The notes under the pieces: model-generated
The model's input: only the letters and a program-made list of their open reading frames with translations
Told to the model about the DNA's origin: nothing
Databases searched by the model: none
Source of the DNA: Streptomyces antioxidans
Lineage (GTDB): Bacteria; Actinomycetota; Actinomycetes; Streptomycetales; Streptomycetaceae
DNA length: 64,000 nt
Direction of reading: 5' to 3'
Assembly (NCBI RefSeq): GCF_000968685.2
Contig: NZ_LAKD02000050.1
Span: 35,184-99,183 of the forward strand
Shown here: piece by piece, positions 61,082 through 64,000 of the stretch
Position numbering within the stretch: the first letter of the stretch is position 1
How the letters are laid out: the number at the start of each line of letters is the position of its first letter
Program-made: the position numbers and the translations under genes

Positions 61082-62836
61082 GTGCCTCAACTTCGCCTCG
61101 CTCTGAACCAGATCGACTCGACCGTCGGTGACCTCGACGGCAACACCGAATCGATACTCCACTGGACCCGGCACTCCGCCGAGCAGGGCGCCCATCTGGT
61201 GGCGTTCCCCGAGATGGTGCTGACCGGCTACCCCGTGGAGGACCTGGCGCTGCGCTCGTCCTTCGTCGAGGCGTCGCGCGCCGCGCTGCACGCGCTCGCC
61301 GAGCGGCTGAGCGCCGAGGGGCTGGGCGAGGTGCCGGTGGTCGTCGGCTACCTCGACCGCAGCGAGGGCGCCCGGCGCTACGGCCAGCCCGCCGGGTCGC
61401 CGCAGAACGCGGGCGCGGTGCTGCACCGGGGCGCGGTCGCCCTGACCTTCGCCAAGCACCACCTGCCGAACTACGGCGTCTTCGACGAGTTCCGCTACTT
61501 CGTACCCGGCGACACCCTGCCCATGGTGCGCGTCCACGGCATCGACGTGGCGCTGGCCATCTGCGAGGACCTGTGGCAGGACGGCGGCCGGGTACCGGCC
61601 AGCTGCTCGGCGGGGGCCGGGCTGCTGCTGTCGATCAACGCCTCGCCGTACGAGCGGGAGAAGGACGACACCCGGCTGGAGCTGGTGCGCAAGCGGGCCC
61701 AGGAGGCGGGCTGCACCACCGCGTATCTGGCCATGATCGGCGGCCAGGACGAGCTGGTCTTCGACGGCGACTCGATCGTGGTGGACCGGGACGGCGAAGT
61801 CATCGCACGGGCCCCGCAGTTCGCCGAGGGCTGTGTGCTTCTGGACCTGGAGCTGCCCGCCGCCGACCCCGGCCCGGCCCCGGAGGGAGTCGTGGACGAC
61901 GGGCTCCGCATCGACCACGTCACCCTCTCCGCCGACCCGCTGCCCCACTATGAGCCGGAGCTCGCGGGCGGCGAGGCCGAACGGCTCGGGGACGACGAGG
62001 AGATCTACACGGCGCTGGTCGTGGGGTTGCGGGCCTATGTGGCGAAGAACGGCTTCCGCAGTGTGCTGATCGGGCTCTCCGGCGGAATCGACTCCTCCCT
62101 CGTCGCCGCCATCGCCTGTGACGCGGTCGGCGCGCAGAACGTGTACGGCGTCGCCATGCCCTCGCGGTACTCCTCCGAGCACTCGATCGACGACGCGGCC
62201 GAGCTGGCGCGGCGCACCGGGCTGAACTTCCGCACGGTCCCGATCGCCCCGATGTTCGACGCCTATATGGGCTCCCTGCACCTCACCGGCCTCGCCGAAG
62301 AGAACCTGCAGTCGCGGCTGCGCGGCACGATGCTGATGGCGATCTCCAACCAGGAGGGCCACATCGTCCTCGCCCCGGGCAACAAGTCCGAGCTGGCCTG
62401 CGGCTACTCCACGCTCTACGGGGACTCGGTGGGCGCGTACGGCCCGATCAAGGACGTCTACAAGACCTCCGTCTTCCGCCTGTCGAAATGGCGTAACCGT
62501 GCGGCGGAAGAGCGGGGCCAGACCCCGCCCATCCCCGAGAACTCGATCGCCAAGCCGCCGAGCGCCGAGCTGCGCCCCGGCCAGGTCGACACCGACTCGC
62601 TCCCCGACTACGACGTACTCGACCGGATCCTGGAGCTGTATGTCGACCGTGACCAGGGGCGTACCGAGATCGTGGCGGCGGGATACGAGGACGCGCTGGT
62701 GACGCGGATCCTGCGGATGGTGGACACGGCCGAGTACAAGCGGCGGCAGTACCCGCCGGGCACCAAGATCTCGGCGAAGGGCTTCGGCAAGGACCGCCGG
62801 CTGCCCATCACCAATCGCTGGCGGGAGCGCGTCTGA
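61082..62836 (+). CDS. nadE: Glutamine-dependent NAD+ synthetase
   Basis: 584 residues from a GTG. The N-terminal nitrilase-type glutaminase has its Glu-Lys-Cys triad in FPEMVLTGYP, FAKHHLPNYGVFDE and ALAICEDLW. The C-terminal ammonia-dependent synthetase has the PP-loop IGLSGGIDSSLVAAI. It makes NAD+ from deamido-NAD+, ATP and glutamine in the cytoplasm. No unusual change seen. It lies 111 bp after the oxidase gene. Confidence 0.96.
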   Translation: MPQLRLALNQIDSTVGDLDGNTESILHWTRHSAEQGAHLVAFPEMVLTGYPVEDLALRSSFVEASRAALHALAERLSAEGLGEVPVVVGYLDRSEGARRYGQPAGSPQNAGAVLHRGAVALTFAKHHLPNYGVFDEFRYFVPGDTLPMVRVHGIDVALAICEDLWQDGGRVPASCSAGAGLLLSINASPYEREKDDTRLELVRKRAQEAGCTTAYLAMIGGQDELVFDGDSIVVDRDGEVIARAPQFAEGCVLLDLELPAADPGPAPEGVVDDGLRIDHVTLSADPLPHYEPELAGGEAERLGDDEEIYTALVVGLRAYVAKNGFRSVLIGLSGGIDSSLVAAIACDAVGAQNVYGVAMPSRYSSEHSIDDAAELARRTGLNFRTVPIAPMFDAYMGSLHLTGLAEENLQSRLRGTMLMAISNQEGHIVLAPGNKSELACGYSTLYGDSVGAYGPIKDVYKTSVFRLSKWRNRAAEERGQTPPIPENSIAKPPSAELRPGQVDTDSLPDYDVLDRILELYVDRDQGRTEIVAAGYEDALVTRILRMVDTAEYKRRQYPPGTKISAKGFGKDRRLPITNRWRERV

Positions 62837-62892
62837 GCTCATCGGGTGCTCGTCGGGCGGCGTTGCGCGCGGGGCCCGTCGCGCGCGGGGCC

Positions 62893-63678
62893 CTATGACC
62901 GCGGCTGGGCGTCCAGGAACGTCCTGATCAGGTCCAGCCACGCGGCGGGCGCCTCCGCGAACGGCAGATGGCCGGACTCCAGCTCGGCGAAGCGCGCCCC
63001 GGGGATCGCGTCCGCCACCTGACGGTGGTGGTACGGCGTGGCCAGCGCGTCCAGCGCCGTGGAGATCACCAGGGTGGGCACCCGGATCCGGCCCAGGTCC
63101 GCGCGGACGTCGACCCGCCCGACCAGCTCGACCTGCTCGATCGCACCGGGCGGCACCGAGTCCCGGGCGCCCTCGATCACGGCGGCCAGCTCCTCGGGGG
63201 TCATCCGGTCCAGATAGGGCGCGCCCGGGCCGATGAGCGCCATCCAGCGGGCGGTCGCCTCCTGGTCGTCCGAGCGGAGGTGGCGCAGCCAGTCGTCCAC
63301 GAGGAGCCGCATCCGGGCGCTGGGGTGGGCGAAGGTCGCGGTCAGCACCAGCGAGGTGACCCGCTCCGGATGGCGAGTGGCGGCACGCAGGGCGACCGGC
63401 CCGCCGAGGGAGTATCCGACGATGGCGAAGGTCTCCAGGTCCTCCTCGACGGCCGTGGCCACCAGCTGATCGGCGAGCGTGTCGAGGTCCAGCGGCCCGT
63501 TCGCGCGCGGGGTGCGGCCGGAGCCGGGATAGTCGGGCCCGACCACGCGGTGGCGCTCGGCGAGGCCGTCCAGGATCGGGCCGTAGTTCCCCTCGATGGA
63601 GCCGGTCCCGCCATGGGCGAGCAACAGTCCGGGACCGGTGCCCCGGACGATCCGGGCCAGGGGTGAGGTGCTGGTCAT
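62893..63678 (-). CDS. Alpha/beta-fold hydrolase
   Basis: 261 residues. The nucleophile elbow GYSLGG is at about residues 98-103, oxyanion loop LLAHGGTGS, catalytic Asp probably in ISTALDALAT, His in LESGHLPFAEAP. Closest in layout to broad-specificity esterase/haloperoxidase-type hydrolases; substrate unknown. Converges on nadE. Confidence 0.87.
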   Translation of the reverse strand: MTSTSPLARIVRGTGPGLLLAHGGTGSIEGNYGPILDGLAERHRVVGPDYPGSGRTPRANGPLDLDTLADQLVATAVEEDLETFAIVGYSLGGPVALRAATRHPERVTSLVLTATFAHPSARMRLLVDDWLRHLRSDDQEATARWMALIGPGAPYLDRMTPEELAAVIEGARDSVPPGAIEQVELVGRVDVRADLGRIRVPTLVISTALDALATPYHHRQVADAIPGARFAELESGHLPFAEAPAAWLDLIRTFLDAQPRS

Positions 63679-64000
63679 CAGGTGGTGTCCTTACGTCTGA
63701 CGAACGTCTCACGAACGTTTCAGGGCTGATGACGGGACGCTAAAGCCTCACACTCATGTCAAAGTCAAGCGAAACGGATTCGGCACCGAAAAGGCCGTCT
63801 CGACGGTGGCCCCGGCGATGCCTGCGGCGCGCTACTCCCCTCCCCGCCCCTTCCCGAAACTGGGGCGCCGCCCCAGCCCCCGAACCATGGGCTCCGCCCC
63901 TGGAACCCCAGGACGTTCCGGAAGCCCCGGAGCCCCCTGAGAACCCAAGGCCCCCAAGAACCCCGGGAGTCCCGGGCCCGGGGGCCGGGGCCCGGGGGAC
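63679..64000. other. Gene-free end of the window with a dispersed repeat
   Basis: Upstream of the hydrolase gene; contains TCAAAGTCAAGCGAAACG-type AT-richer promoter DNA up to about 63,790, then repeat copy 11 (63,818-63,882) and simple CCCCGG-rich sequence. No gene seen. Confidence 0.55.
63818..63882 (+). repeat. Dispersed intergenic repeat, copy 11
   Basis: GATGCCTGCGGCGCGCTACT, CCCCTCCCCGCCCCTTCCCG, AAACTGGGGCGCCGCCCCAG. Confidence 0.7.

Overview
The window is high-GC actinobacterial DNA. GGAGG-type ribosome sites, many GTG starts, 4-base ATGA/GTGA gene overlaps, scarce TTA codons and the gene content (malEFG/aglA with LacI regulators, glnE, a polyamine-type glutamine synthetase, XRE/DUF397/ATP-binding clusters) point to Streptomyces. 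It is a chromosomal segment carrying one integrated conjugative element.

Left chromosomal part (1-36,996). A truncated secreted-enzyme end and a membrane protein of unknown role are followed by a starch and maltodextrin block: secreted pullulanase and alpha-amylase on the minus strand (3,190-7,416), then the MalEFG importer (15,200-18,344) divergent from an intracellular alpha-glucosidase (18,654-20,354). Two closely similar MalR-type LacI repressors (14,094-15,203 and 20,380-21,432) lie at the two ends of the importer block, and CTTGC-type boxes lie in front of the amylase, malE and aglA. Between amylase and importer sits a small peptide-modification locus (8,932-12,023): a GNAT acetyltransferase, an asparagine-synthetase-like macrolactam cyclase, a 41-residue candidate precursor peptide, two small conserved proteins (one frameshifted) and a divergent XRE regulator with a TTA codon. 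Then come a PAP2 enzyme, a HAD phosphatase, a threonine-synthase-like enzyme with its regulator, a peptidase, a lactonase-like hydrolase, an XRE/DUF397/ATP-binding regulatory set, a pair of related secreted proteins, glnE, a LysR pseudogene and an MFS transporter.

Integrated element (about 37,034-57,522, 20.4 kb). A 47-bp perfect direct repeat lies inside the 3' end of the glutamine-synthetase gene at the right end and inside a detached copy of that 3' end at the left. This marks attL and attR of an actinomycete integrative and conjugative element (AICE) of the Prim-Pol type. Element order: AT-richer DUF6119 cargo gene; XRE regulator plus flavoprotein cassette between two matching terminators; GntR repressor with a 28-bp palindromic operator; three overlapping mini-genes, two of them with CxxCxGxG motifs; a DUF4097 protein; a tightly coupled operon containing a GGDEF diguanylate cyclase directly followed by a Pycsar-effector-type membrane protein and a spread-like membrane protein; TraB DNA translocase with clt-like repeats; Prim-Pol and ATPase replication genes with an iteron cluster; excisionase; tyrosine integrase. 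Four copies of a hairpin with a strongly conserved loop precede four of its transcription-unit starts.

Right chromosomal part (57,439-64,000). The glutamine-synthetase gene has its 3' end restored by the element. It is followed by a multicopper oxidase with a CsoR-like copper box upstream, NAD+ synthetase and an alpha/beta hydrolase. A 60-bp intergenic repeat recurs at least 11 times in the chromosomal parts and was not seen in the element.

How the parts fit: the secreted amylase and pullulanase make maltodextrins, MalEFG imports them, AglA hydrolyses them and the LacI pair probably represses all of it. In the element, Int/Xis move it in and out of the glutamine-synthetase gene, Prim-Pol plus ATPase replicate it, TraB and the Spd-like proteins transfer it, GntR keeps it silent, and the DUF6119 and GGDEF-PycTM genes are the best candidates for a host-protective or signalling cargo.
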